The notes under the pieces: model-generated | Databases searched by the model: none | Told to the model about the DNA's origin: nothing | The model's input: only the letters and a program-made list of their open reading frames with translations | Source: Desulfobacterales bacterium | GTDB taxonomy: Bacteria > Desulfobacterota > Desulfobacteria > Desulfobacterales > Desulfosarcinaceae | Direction: 5' to 3' | NCBI GenBank assembly: GCA_016218685.1 | Contig: JACRDD010000038.1 | Coordinates: 62,001-126,000 of the forward strand | Length of the DNA: 64,000 nucleotides | Part shown: one piece after another, positions 1 to 7,979 of the stretch | Layout: every line of letters begins with the position of its first letter | Numbering within the stretch: position 1 is the first letter of the stretch | Made by a program: the position numbers and the translations under genes

Positions 1-681
1 CCCGAGCTCATGGAAAGCATCCACCCCACCGGTCCCGGCCACCTGGGGGTGAACGAGCGGGGCATCTTCGCCCTGGTCAATCCCCAGCGGTTGCGCCGCA
101 TCCTCTCGCGCATGCTGGACGAAAACGAATTTTTCGGCCCGTACGGCATCCGCTCGCTCTCCAAGTTCCACGAGCACCACCCTTACATCTTCAACGCGGG
201 CGGCCAGGAGTACCGCGTCAACTACCTGCCGGCCGAATCGGACACCGGCATGTTCGGCGGCAACTCCAACTGGCGCGGCCCGATCTGGATGCCGGTCAAC
301 ACCCTGATTATCCGGTCGCTCCTGAACTTCTACCTTTACTACGGAGACAGCTTCAAAATCGAATGCCCAACAGGCTCGGGCCATTTGATGAATCTCTTTG
401 AGGTGGCCAAGGAGATCGCCGATCGCCTGACCCGCATCTTCCTGCTGGACGCAAATGGCCGCCGGCCGGTCTATGGCGGATCGGAAAAGTTCCAGACCGA
501 CCCCCACTGGCGCGACCATATCCTGTTCTACGAGTACTTCCACGGGGACAACGGGGCGGGATTGGGCGCCAGCCACCAGACCGGCTGGACCGGCATCGTG
601 GCCAAGCTCATTCAACTCTTCGGATCGATCGATGCGAAGACGTTGCTCGCCAGCGGCAAGGAGAGCGGCTTCAAGCGCTGA
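1..681 (+). CDS. GH63-like glucosidase, C-terminal part (5' truncated by window)
   Basis: The frame is open from base 1, so the gene starts outside the window and about 226 C-terminal residues remain. The sequence carries the conserved block of bacterial GH63/MGH1-type glucosidases: [20 protein letters not shown], then [20 protein letters not shown] and the tail [21 protein letters not shown]. These belong to the (alpha/alpha)6-barrel catalytic domain that hydrolyses alpha-glucosides. It probably acts on intracellular oligosaccharides or glycogen/osmolyte-type glucans, but the substrate cannot be read from this part. It converges with the next gene, with only 12 bases between the two stops and no obvious terminator. 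Confidence 0.88.
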   Translation, partial: PELMESIHPTGPGHLGVNERGIFALVNPQRLRRILSRMLDENEFFGPYGIRSLSKFHEHHPYIFNAGGQEYRVNYLPAESDTGMFGGNSNWRGPIWMPVNTLIIRSLLNFYLYYGDSFKIECPTGSGHLMNLFEVAKEIADRLTRIFLLDANGRRPVYGGSEKFQTDPHWRDHILFYEYFHGDNGAGLGASHQTGWTGIVAKLIQLFGSIDAKTLLASGKESGFKR

Positions 682-693
682 GAGGCGGACAAA

Positions 694-1485
694 TCACCCC
701 TGCGCCTGCATGCCGTAGAGCCGCTCCAGATTTTGCTCGATGCGGTCGCAGACGATCACGATCCGCTGCCAGCCGTCCGGAACGATGGCCTGGGTGTGGG
801 CCAGGTTGTTGCGCAGCGTTTCCAGCTCCTTGACGGCCTGGCGCACCTCCCGGCGCGACGTGAATCCCAGGGCTTTTTGAAAGGCCTGGTCATAGGAGAG
901 AATCGAACCCTTATCGCCGAATTGCAGGCAGTCGATCAGATCGACCCGCTGGCCGCGGCGCTCGCGCTCGGCCTGCAGGGCCGCGGCCTTTTCCACGCGC
1001 CCGGCCGAGAGCGTCGCCTGCCAGGCGCCGTCGGCATACCTGCGGCGCAAAATCTCGGTCATGACCATTTCGGCCAGGGTGATGATTCCGAAGAGAAACA
1101 TGCGCATGGGCGGCTTTTCCAGGTCGGAAAGGGTAACGATCGCCGCCGGCTGATCGAGCATGGTGACGAAGCACTGCCGGTGGATTGCCAGGGCGCCCAC
1201 CACCGCCACCAGGCTGGCCGACTCCGGCACCAGCTCGCCCCCGGCGCCGAACGGCACAAGGTGATCGCCGCACCGGCCGGCGGTCAGCGCTTCCCGGCGG
1301 GCATAACCGCGCACCAGGCCCTGCTCACGGATTCCCACCAGATCGAAATCTTTTTCGAGCAGAAATTGATGGACCTTTGTGGCCTCGGCCTCGACATCGA
1401 ACGAGACCAGGGGTTCGGCCAGGTCCATGGCCGTAAAGCCCTTGAAGAACAGGCGGCGCAGGCGTTCGTGCTGGGGAATGTGCAT
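694..1485 (-). CDS. CBS-domain protein with C-terminal HEPN-like Rx4H motif
   Basis: A 263-residue protein. Residues about 25-130 look like a pair of CBS repeats (alternating hydrophobic strands such as FDLVGIREQGLVRGYARRE and AAIVTLSDLEKPPMRMFLFG). The C-terminal 100 residues are helical, and residues 225-230 read RNNLAH, matching the R-x4-H signature of HEPN ribonuclease domains, in the context LETLRNNLAHTQ typical of that superfamily. CBS pairs usually bind adenine nucleotides, so a nucleotide-gated RNase or RNA-binding protein is a reasonable inference, but neither activity is demonstrated. It lies 47 bases downstream of the ORF6N gene on the same strand. The start has only a weak ribosome site, and an internal Met20 is an alternative. 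Confidence 0.55.
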   Translation of the reverse strand: MHIPQHERLRRLFFKGFTAMDLAEPLVSFDVEAEATKVHQFLLEKDFDLVGIREQGLVRGYARREALTAGRCGDHLVPFGAGGELVPESASLVAVVGALAIHRQCFVTMLDQPAAIVTLSDLEKPPMRMFLFGIITLAEMVMTEILRRRYADGAWQATLSAGRVEKAAALQAERERRGQRVDLIDCLQFGDKGSILSYDQAFQKALGFTSRREVRQAVKELETLRNNLAHTQAIVPDGWQRIVIVCDRIEQNLERLYGMQAQG

Positions 1486-1532
1486 GGGCGTGGGTCTCGC
1501 AGAAGGTTAGTACTTCACCATAAGCGGGGGCA

Positions 1533-2051
1533 CTAAGGCCGATTTGGTTTGTGTTCGATAAATCCGATCCTACGGTCGTCTGCCCCATCGTCGGAAACCA
1601 ACTGATCCAGGACCGTGAAGACGAGCTGGAAGCGCTCCTCGGTCAACTCGCGAAACGCATCCAGTTCGCGCTTGAGCTCGGCGTTGTGAAGAACCAGGTG
1701 CCGGAGTTGCACAAAGGCCCGCATGACCTGAATGTTGACGTCGATGGCCCGGTCGCTGTTCAAAACCCCGGAGAGCATCGCGACCCCCTGTTCCGTAAAG
1801 GCCATCGGTTGATAGCGCGCGCCGCCCCAACTTGAGGTCACAATTTGTGACCTCAAGTTGGCAACCTCCTGATATGTCATTTCAAACATGAAATCTGCGG
1901 GGAATCTCCGGATGTTCCGACGAACGGCCTGCTTGAGAACTTTGGTTTCGACGCCGTACAACTCCGCCAGGTCCCGGTCGAGCATGACCTTGACACCCCG
2001 GATGGAAAAGATCCGCCTGGTAATTTCATCCAGTTCGATTAACTGATTCAT
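1533..2051 (-). CDS. ORF6N domain-containing DNA-binding protein
   Basis: A 172-residue protein with the ORF6N domain at residues about 8-95: RGVKVMLDRDLAELYGVETK, VRRNIRRFPADFMFEMT and the conserved WGGARYQPMAFTEQGVAML block. ORF6N domains occur in phage antirepressor-type proteins and in chromosomal homologues of unknown target. The C-terminal third is predicted helical. An ATG-proximal GGAAGG-like site lies upstream. The gene contains a perfect 17-bp inverted repeat (positions 1827-1861) in the stretch encoding NLRSQIVTSS. It could be co-transcribed with the CBS-HEPN-like gene 47 bases downstream. Its phage-like family suggests past transfer, but there is no integrase nearby. Confidence 0.8.
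   Translation of the reverse strand: MNQLIELDEITRRIFSIRGVKVMLDRDLAELYGVETKVLKQAVRRNIRRFPADFMFEMTYQEVANLRSQIVTSSWGGARYQPMAFTEQGVAMLSGVLNSDRAIDVNIQVMRAFVQLRHLVLHNAELKRELDAFRELTEERFQLVFTVLDQLVSDDGADDRRIGFIEHKPNRP
1827..1861. repeat. Perfect 17-bp inverted repeat inside the ORF6N gene
   Basis: The left arm CCAACTTGAGGTCACAA and right arm TTGTGACCTCAAGTTGG are exact reverse complements separated by one T. The element lies wholly in coding sequence. It could be a binding site for the ORF6N protein or another dimeric regulator, or a hairpin in the mRNA. It is not followed by a T tract, so it is not a terminator. Confidence 0.85.
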
Positions 2052-2167
2052 TGATCACCTTCCTGGGGCTATCGGCAATAGAAGGGCAACCGCCCGGCTC
2101 TATTTACGCACTCGAGCCGGATAGGTCAACGCGCTTTTCAGCGTCAACGGCGCTAAAATCTATACTG

Positions 2168-3796
2168 CTAATCAGACCATTGAGCCAGCTTCAGCCGGCA
2201 GGCGGCGGCGAAGTCTTCGGGGTAGTGGCCGTTGATCCAGCGCAGTTGGGCTTCGCTGAAGGCGCCGGGCGATTCGGGCAGGCGGGGCAGGAAGGAGTAG
2301 AGCAGGCGCTGGTCGCGGTCGGCGTCGTCGAAGCGCTTGGAGAATTCGATCACCGTGATCATGGTGGCGCCCAGGCCGGTGAGGGCCTGCATGGCCTTGA
2401 GCAGGGCCTGGTCCAGACTGGCCCGCACGGCGGCGTCGGCTTCCAGGATGTTGCCCGCCGCCAGGCGGGTCATCAATTGCAGCTCCCACTGGGAGGTCTG
2501 GGCCTTGGGCGCGAAGAGCAGCACGTGCTCGTCCTGGTGCACCACGAGGCTTGCGGGGCGGTCGGCGCGGCCATCCATACGCCGGTTGGCGGCGATGGCT
2601 TGCAGGTAGCAGTCGAAAAAGGGGCGGCCGTGGGCGCGTTGGTAGCTTTGGATGAATTCCTGGATCTGGTCGCCGCAGGCGTAGGCGGGCAGGGGCTGGC
2701 CGTCCTGGGCGCTCACCGTGGCGGGAACGAGGGCATACTGCTGGTGGATCTGCTGGTGGGAGGCGTGCAGGCGATAGCCGTTGGGCGCGTAGTCGAAGCC
2801 GTAATTCCAGCCCCACAAGGTGGCGTTAAAGGCCAGGGGCCGGTTCGGGTCCTGCGACAGCGCCGCGAGGATCTGTTGGCGCAATACTTCCAGCTCTTCT
2901 ACGCCCAGCTCCCGGCGGCGCACCGAGACCGGCATGTGAAGCATGCGCGCGGTTCTTTCGTAGGTGCGCTGGTAGTAGAGATGGCGCATGGCGGCCACGT
3001 CGTCCGGCGTCAGGGCGCCGGCCGCGTAGCGCACGGCGTCAGGGGCCATGTTGGCGGCGTAGTGGCCCCAGGGGATATAGCTGTTGCGCCGCAAATACTC
3101 GAAGACATGGCTGCCCGGCCGCCGGCACTCGCCCACGATCTCGCTCTGGCCCTGGGTCCCGGGCCGCAGCACCATTACTTCTTTGTAAAGATCGGGCAGA
3201 TGGGGGTTGTTGGCCACCGCGTCGAAGAGCTGCTCGTCGTGGATCACGGCCCGCTGGGCACCGGACGGCTCGGTTCGGTAGATCAACCCCAGGGGCTGAC
3301 AGGTCTGGGGGTCGCTTTGAAAGTCGCAACTGGCGTGAGCCAGCGGAATGAGATCGTCGGGATCGGTGGAGGTGGCGGCCAGCGCCAACTGCAGTGGCCG
3401 GGGCAGGCGACATATAAGGTCGTCCGCCTCGGCTTCCCGGGTATGGTCCCGCAACGCGCGGGTCAGGGAAACCGGCGGCCGGCCGGGGATGGCGATCCTA
3501 GTCAAATTGGCCGCGGCCCGCTCGGCCCAGGTTCTGCCGATGTAGGTCGTGCCCCGGAAGGGGAAGGGATTGGGAATCTCGTAAATCCAGTCCGCGGACG
3601 GTTCATCCACGTCGCCGGGCGGAAAATTGGCCGTGTTCAGGCAGACCGTGCCGTCGGTGGTCAAGCCCAGGGGTTGCAGATACTCCCCGGAACGCAGGTT
3701 GGCCACCGCGAAATTCGGCTGGTGCACGCCAAAAAGAAAGCGCCCCTCGGGCGCCACGCAGGTGCGGAGAAGAGTTGAGGAAAGCCGGTCGCTCAT
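2168..3796 (-). CDS. Uncharacterised 542-residue protein, possibly HIT/GalT-like
   Basis: I do not recognise this protein with certainty. Residues 347-353 read HQQIHQQ after the segment NGYRLHAS, resembling the HxHxQ active-site region of galactose-1-phosphate uridylyltransferase/HIT proteins. The segment SLVVHQDEHVLLFAPKAQT further on resembles the following strand of that fold. The N-terminal half (about 300 residues) has no motif I can name. There is no signal peptide and there are no membrane segments. It lies 16 bases downstream of the XRE-cupin gene and is probably the last gene of the leftward acyl-CoA cluster. If HIT-like, it would be a nucleotidyl transferase or hydrolase; a purely structural role is possible. 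Confidence 0.5.
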   Translation of the reverse strand: MSDRLSSTLLRTCVAPEGRFLFGVHQPNFAVANLRSGEYLQPLGLTTDGTVCLNTANFPPGDVDEPSADWIYEIPNPFPFRGTTYIGRTWAERAAANLTRIAIPGRPPVSLTRALRDHTREAEADDLICRLPRPLQLALAATSTDPDDLIPLAHASCDFQSDPQTCQPLGLIYRTEPSGAQRAVIHDEQLFDAVANNPHLPDLYKEVMVLRPGTQGQSEIVGECRRPGSHVFEYLRRNSYIPWGHYAANMAPDAVRYAAGALTPDDVAAMRHLYYQRTYERTARMLHMPVSVRRRELGVEELEVLRQQILAALSQDPNRPLAFNATLWGWNYGFDYAPNGYRLHASHQQIHQQYALVPATVSAQDGQPLPAYACGDQIQEFIQSYQRAHGRPFFDCYLQAIAANRRMDGRADRPASLVVHQDEHVLLFAPKAQTSQWELQLMTRLAAGNILEADAAVRASLDQALLKAMQALTGLGATMITVIEFSKRFDDADRDQRLLYSFLPRLPESPGAFSEAQLRWINGHYPEDFAAACRLKLAQWSD

Positions 3797-3812
3797 CGTG
3801 CCCTTTTGGTGG

Positions 3813-4448
3813 TCACTCGCTGTAGATAACCGCTACGATCCTGGCCCGGCCCCCCTTGGCGGTCAGCAGGTGGGGCGTGGTGGAAAGATAATAGGCGCTG
3901 TCACCCGGGGCCAGCTCGAAGCGTTCGGCGCCGATGTCCAATACCACGGTTCCTTCCAGGACGTAAATGAACTCTTCGCCGCCGTGCACCGAGCGCTCCT
4001 GGTCCGGCATTTCTTCCAGTTGAACGACCAGGGCTTCCATGTGGCGGCCCTTGACCTCCGGCGCCAGGCTCATGTAGGTGTAAGCCGCCTTGCTGCCCTT
4101 GCCGGTGGACGAGCGCTCCACCACATGGCGTTCGTTCTTGCGGGTAACGGCCCACAGCCGCTGGCCTTCGCCGGCGATCAGGCGGCGCAGGGCGCTGTCC
4201 AACGCCTTGCTCAGCTTGATGATCGTGCCGAGCTGGGGGTTGAGGCGGTTGTCTTCGATGGCCTGCAAGGTCTCCTCGTCGAACCCGGTGAGCTGGGACA
4301 AGGCGGTGATCGTAAGCCCTTTTTCTTCGCGCAGCCGCCGGATGCGGTCGCCGATGTGCTCCCGGCAGGTGTCGTCGCAGGCGGCGATATCGCCGGTCAG
4401 GTCCGCAAAGTAATCGACATTGATCGGCGGTTTTTCTGCTGCTGCCAT
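3813..4448 (-). CDS. XRE-family regulator with C-terminal cupin domain
   Basis: A 211-residue protein. An N-terminal helix-turn-helix of the XRE type spans residues about 32-90 (IGDRIRRLREEKGLTITALS through ALDSALRRLIAG). A cupin_2 domain spans about 125-208, with the HGGEEFIYVLEGTVVLDIG and LAPGDSAYYLSTTPH strands. This architecture is common for regulators that sense a small carboxylate or CoA-pathway metabolite through the cupin. The ATG is preceded by AAAGGAG at good spacing. It sits between the HMG-CoA-lyase-like gene and the HIT-like gene on the same strand, so it is probably the local regulator of this acyl-CoA catabolic cluster. The effector is unknown. Confidence 0.85.
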   Translation of the reverse strand: MAAAEKPPINVDYFADLTGDIAACDDTCREHIGDRIRRLREEKGLTITALSQLTGFDEETLQAIEDNRLNPQLGTIIKLSKALDSALRRLIAGEGQRLWAVTRKNERHVVERSSTGKGSKAAYTYMSLAPEVKGRHMEALVVQLEEMPDQERSVHGGEEFIYVLEGTVVLDIGAERFELAPGDSAYYLSTTPHLLTAKGGRARIVAVIYSE

Positions 4449-4475
4449 GATAACACTCCTTTCAAAGTTGCGCTT

Positions 4476-5642
4476 CTAAGGCCGCAGATGGGCCGGCAGA
4501 ACCGCTTGCGGGCCCCAGCCGGCCGGCAGTTTCTGGTCCGGCGTCTCGCCGTTTTTAGACTTGCGTTTGGCCAGGCCCGGGCGGGCATATTCCCGGTGGC
4601 CCTCCTTGAGCGTGCGGCCGTTGATGATGGCTTCCGAGCGCAGGCGGTGGCCCACGGTCTTCTCCATCTGGCGGCCCAGCCACAGGATGCGATCCACGTC
4701 ATAGCCGTGGCGGATGCCCATCTCGTCGACCTGCACCAGCATATCTTCCAGGCACATCAAGCCCACGAAGCGCGGATCGTCGTAGTAGTACTCGCCGGTG
4801 CCCGGCACCGGGCAGTCGTCCAGGAAGTTGGCCGGCTGGCCGCCCATGCCGCCCAGGGTGGCTTCGAAGTTACGGATGCCGGCCTGCAGGGCCGCCAGCA
4901 CCGAGGCCGATCCCACGCGCTTGGTTTCGTGGAAGTGGGCCAGGTGCACGGCCGGATCGGGAATCGCGTCCAGGATCATGGAGAAATAGCGGTAGACCTG
5001 GGCCGCCGAAGCGCTGCCGTCGTGGTCGGCGTGCTCGATGTCGTCGGCGCCGATGGAAAGCCAGCGCTTGGTGAACTCCACGGCATCTTCCAGGCGCGTG
5101 GCGCCGCCGATGGGGCTGCCCCAAATGGTGCTCACCGTGCCGCACATCTTGATGCCCGCATCCTTGCACTTGCGGATGGCGCGCTCGCACTCGGCCCAAT
5201 ACTCGGGCAGGGTGCAACCCGAATTGGCAAAATGATGTTCTTCTTCGGTGGAGACCATCATCAGCACGCGATCCGGCCCTATGCCCTGCTCACGCATGCG
5301 GATGGCGCGGTCCACGGCCGGCTCGCGGATGGTGATGGCCGTGAGCACGATCTGGTCGTAGGGGATGCCTTTTTTGGCGCAGCGCTCCTTGAAGCGGTCG
5401 CTGCGCAGGTGCTTGAACAGCTCGTCGGCGTCGCTGAACTGGGGCATCAGGAACGGGTTGCCCAGGTTGGTCACCTCGATGTTGCGGCAGCCGGCGAAGA
5501 TCAACTCTTCCAGGTAGAAGATCTTGGCCCGCGTGGAGATGAATTTCTCCAGATGCTGAAAACCGTCGCGGATCGTGATGTCGCCGATCATGACCTCGCG
5601 CGGCATGCGCGGAAAAATCTTCCAGTAATCATGTTCGCTCAT
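4476..5642 (-). CDS. HMG-CoA lyase-like / DRE-TIM metallolyase family protein
   Basis: A 388-residue TIM-barrel enzyme of the pyruvate carboxyltransferase (DRE-TIM) family. The N-terminal metal and catalytic motif is GDITIRDGFQ, and the second metal motif is HFHET. The position of the HMG-CoA lyase glycine loop is occupied by GGMGGQPANF, where true lyases have GGCPYA with a catalytic cysteine, so the cysteine is replaced by glutamine. It is longer than ordinary HMG-CoA lyases (about 300 residues). Its place next to a methylglutaconyl-CoA-hydratase-like crotonase suggests a role in leucine or branched-chain acyl-CoA breakdown. The missing cysteine makes a different C-C bond lyase or condensing reaction possible. 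AGGAGA precedes the ATG. Confidence 0.72.
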   Translation of the reverse strand: MSEHDYWKIFPRMPREVMIGDITIRDGFQHLEKFISTRAKIFYLEELIFAGCRNIEVTNLGNPFLMPQFSDADELFKHLRSDRFKERCAKKGIPYDQIVLTAITIREPAVDRAIRMREQGIGPDRVLMMVSTEEEHHFANSGCTLPEYWAECERAIRKCKDAGIKMCGTVSTIWGSPIGGATRLEDAVEFTKRWLSIGADDIEHADHDGSASAAQVYRYFSMILDAIPDPAVHLAHFHETKRVGSASVLAALQAGIRNFEATLGGMGGQPANFLDDCPVPGTGEYYYDDPRFVGLMCLEDMLVQVDEMGIRHGYDVDRILWLGRQMEKTVGHRLRSEAIINGRTLKEGHREYARPGLAKRKSKNGETPDQKLPAGWGPQAVLPAHLRP

Positions 5643-5690
5643 GCGTTGTCTCCTATTCTCGATTTGCTGGGTTCAGCCTTCTACTTTGGA

Positions 5691-6470
5691 TTACTTCCCT
5701 TTATACACCGGCTTGCGCTTCTCCCGAAAGGCCGTCAATCCTTCCAGCCGGTCTTCGGTGGGGATGCAGAGCCAGTAAGCGTTGGATTCGATGGCCAGGC
5801 CGGTTTGCATGTCGGTCTCCAATCCGCGGTTGATGGCGTACTTGGCCTGCTCTACCGCAATGGGACCGGATTGGCCGATCTCGTCGGCCAGACGGCGCGC
5901 AGCGGCCAGCAACTCCGCTGGCGGGTAAACACCATTGACCAGGCCGATGCGCAAGGACTCCTGGGCGTTGATGCGCCGGCCGGTGAAGATCAGCTCCTTG
6001 GCGATGCCTTTGCCCACCAGGCGCGGCAAACGCTGGGTTCCGCCGGCGCCGGGGATAATGGCCAGGCGCGTTTCGGTCAGGCCCATGGTGGCCGTCTCGG
6101 AAGCCAGGCGGATGTCCGAGGCCAGGGCCAGTTCGGTGCCGCCGCCCAAGGCCACACCGTTGACCGCGGCGATCACCGGCCGGGGGAACAGCTCCACGTC
6201 GTCCATCAGGCGCCGGATGTTGAAGATGAACTCCTTGACCTGCTCGGGGGTCATGCCCGCGCGCTCCTTGAGATCGGCACCGGCGCTGAAGGCTTTGTCG
6301 CCGCTGCCGGTGACGATCACCGCGCGCGCGCGCTTGTCGAAACGCAGCTCGGCCAGGCGCTCGCCCAGGGCCCGCACCATGGCCACGTTGAAGGAGTTCA
6401 TGGTTTCGGGTCGGTTGAGGGTCAGGGTGGCTACGTGGTCTTCGATCTCTAACAGAACCAATTCTTCCAT
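5691..6470 (-). CDS. Enoyl-CoA hydratase, methylglutaconyl-CoA hydratase-like
   Basis: A 259-residue crotonase, the usual family length. The oxyanion-hole region is FSAGADLKER. Both catalytic glutamates are present, in GGGTELAL and in GLTETRLAIIPGAGGTQRLP. The second motif and the C-terminal IPTEDRLEGLTAFREKRKP closely resemble AUH/LiuC-type methylglutaconyl-CoA hydratases, which hydrate 3-methylglutaconyl-CoA to HMG-CoA in leucine degradation. A general short-chain enoyl-CoA hydratase is the alternative. It lies between the acyl-CoA dehydrogenase (48 bases upstream) and the HMG-CoA-lyase-like gene (48 bases downstream), the expected order for a catabolic operon. Confidence 0.88.
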   Translation of the reverse strand: MEELVLLEIEDHVATLTLNRPETMNSFNVAMVRALGERLAELRFDKRARAVIVTGSGDKAFSAGADLKERAGMTPEQVKEFIFNIRRLMDDVELFPRPVIAAVNGVALGGGTELALASDIRLASETATMGLTETRLAIIPGAGGTQRLPRLVGKGIAKELIFTGRRINAQESLRIGLVNGVYPPAELLAAARRLADEIGQSGPIAVEQAKYAINRGLETDMQTGLAIESNAYWLCIPTEDRLEGLTAFREKRKPVYKGK

Positions 6471-6518
6471 GATGATTTCTTCCTTGGGTTGGAATCGATC
6501 AATTTTCAGAACAATCTG

Positions 6519-7667
6519 CTAACATCCAATATGCCGCGAAATCACGATCCGTTGCACTTCCGACGTGCCTTCGCCGATTTCCAGCAGCTTGTGGTCGCGG
6601 TAGAAGCGCTCGACGCCGTACTCTTTCATCAATCCGTAGCCGCCGTGGATCTGCACGGCGTGATCGGCCACGCGGCCCATCAGTTCGGAGCAGTACAGCT
6701 TGGCCATGGCCGCTTCCTTGGCGAACGGCCGGTGGCGGTCGCGCAGCCAGCAGGCTTTATAGAGCAGGTTGCGGGCGCACTCGATTTCGGTGGCGCTGTC
6801 GGCCAGCTTGAAGGCGATGGCCTGGAACTTGGAGATGGGCTGGCCGAACTGCACGCGGTGCTTGGCATAGTGCATGGCCGCTTCGTAGGCGCCGATGGCG
6901 CCGCCCAGCCCCATGGCGCCGATGGACAGGCGCCCGCCGTCCAGGGTTTGAAGCATCTGGTGAAAGCCGTCGCCCGGCTTGCCCAGGATGTTCTTTTCCG
7001 GCACGCGCACGCCGTCGAAGAAGAGCTCGGCGGTGTTGGAGCTGCGCCACATCATCTTGCGCTTCATGGGCCGGGCCTGGAACCCGGGCATGCCCTTTTC
7101 CACCAGAAAGCAGGTGTATTCGGGCTTGCCGCCGGCGCGGGTGCCAGTGATGGCCTGGACGGTCACGCCCAACGTCAGGTCGCAGGCGGCATTGGTGATG
7201 AAGATCTTGCTGCCGTTGAGAATCCAGTGGCTGCCTTCCTTAACGGCCGTGGTTTTGCTGCCACCGGCGTCGGAGCCGGCCCCCGGCTCGGTGAGGCCGA
7301 AGCCCCACAGGGCGTCGCCCCGGCACAGGGGCGGCAAAAAGCGGCGCTTTTGCTCTTCGGTGCCGAAATAGCGGATCGGGCCGATGCCCAGAGAGTTGCC
7401 GGCCGCGATGGTGGCGGCCTGGGAGCCGTCCACGCGCGCAATCTCTTCCACGGCGATGATGTAGGCCAGATAGTCCAGACCCTGGCCTTCATATTCTTCG
7501 GGCACGAACATGCCGAACAGACCGATTTGGCCCATCTTGCGGGTCAGTTCGGACGAGAAGGTCTCGGTTTCGTCCAAATCGGCGGCCACCGGTGCGATCT
7601 CCTTTTCGGCAAAGGTGCGCACCTCCCTGCGGATCATCTCCTGCTCCCGGGTCAAATCGAAATCCAC
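6519..7667 (-). CDS. Acyl-CoA dehydrogenase
   Basis: A roughly 382-residue FAD-dependent acyl-CoA dehydrogenase of the short/branched-chain type. Visible motifs are the FAD/substrate block WGFGLTEPGAGSDAGG, the second signature QIHGGYGLMKEYGVERFYRD, and the catalytic glutamate in LEIGEGTSEVQRIVI. The start needs care: AAGGAGG at 7673-7679 overlaps the first possible GTG (7673), so the GTG at 7667, five bases after the site, is the more likely start (MDFDLTREQ). It is the first gene of the leftward acyl-CoA cluster and divergent from icmF. The substrate is likely a short or branched acyl-CoA, but chain length cannot be read reliably. Confidence 0.92.
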   Translation of the reverse strand: MDFDLTREQEMIRREVRTFAEKEIAPVAADLDETETFSSELTRKMGQIGLFGMFVPEEYEGQGLDYLAYIIAVEEIARVDGSQAATIAAGNSLGIGPIRYFGTEEQKRRFLPPLCRGDALWGFGLTEPGAGSDAGGSKTTAVKEGSHWILNGSKIFITNAACDLTLGVTVQAITGTRAGGKPEYTCFLVEKGMPGFQARPMKRKMMWRSSNTAELFFDGVRVPEKNILGKPGDGFHQMLQTLDGGRLSIGAMGLGGAIGAYEAAMHYAKHRVQFGQPISKFQAIAFKLADSATEIECARNLLYKACWLRDRHRPFAKEAAMAKLYCSELMGRVADHAVQIHGGYGLMKEYGVERFYRDHKLLEIGEGTSEVQRIVISRHIGC

Positions 7668-7834
7668 CGCCACCTCCTTATGGGCTTCGGCGCGTTAACG
7701 GTGCCCCGACCTTCATATCTGTCCAGGCGCCGTTGCCGCACGGGTCATTGCCAAGCAATATCTCATCGCCTTCGAGAAAGTGTCAAGAGCGGCGATTGTA
7801 ACTTTGGTCGCAGGGCTGCATCGCGGGTTAACAG

Positions 7835-7850
7835 TTGACGCCAGCGTCAA
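7835..7850. promoter_or_regulatory. Palindromic operator candidate between acyl-CoA dehydrogenase and icmF
   Basis: TTGACGC-CA-GCGTCAA is a perfect 7-bp dyad in the 312-base divergent intergenic region. The rest of that region shows no gene. The dyad overlaps a possible -35 box (TTGACG) for icmF, with AT-rich sequence following. The shape resembles MerR-type LiuR sites described for branched-chain amino-acid catabolism genes, but the match is by eye and no LiuR gene is in the window. The adjacent XRE-cupin protein is another candidate ligand. Confidence 0.45.
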
Positions 7851-7979
7851 ATTTCATAATGATTGGACAGCGTGTCCCCCTCGGCCGGGCAAGGACGCCC
7901 TGGGCCGCCATGGAGGGCGGTGACAGGGAGATGCCGCGAACGTCCCATCCCGGACGACACGCGCTTCAAAGGAGGCCTC

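Noticed and set aside
2051..3778. A 575-residue open frame opposite the HIT-like gene
   Set aside because: It has no motif, and the minus-strand frame has a better context in an operon with the XRE-cupin gene.
3627..6452. A 941-residue open frame on the plus strand
   Set aside because: It lies opposite three well-recognised genes and shows no domain or ribosome site.
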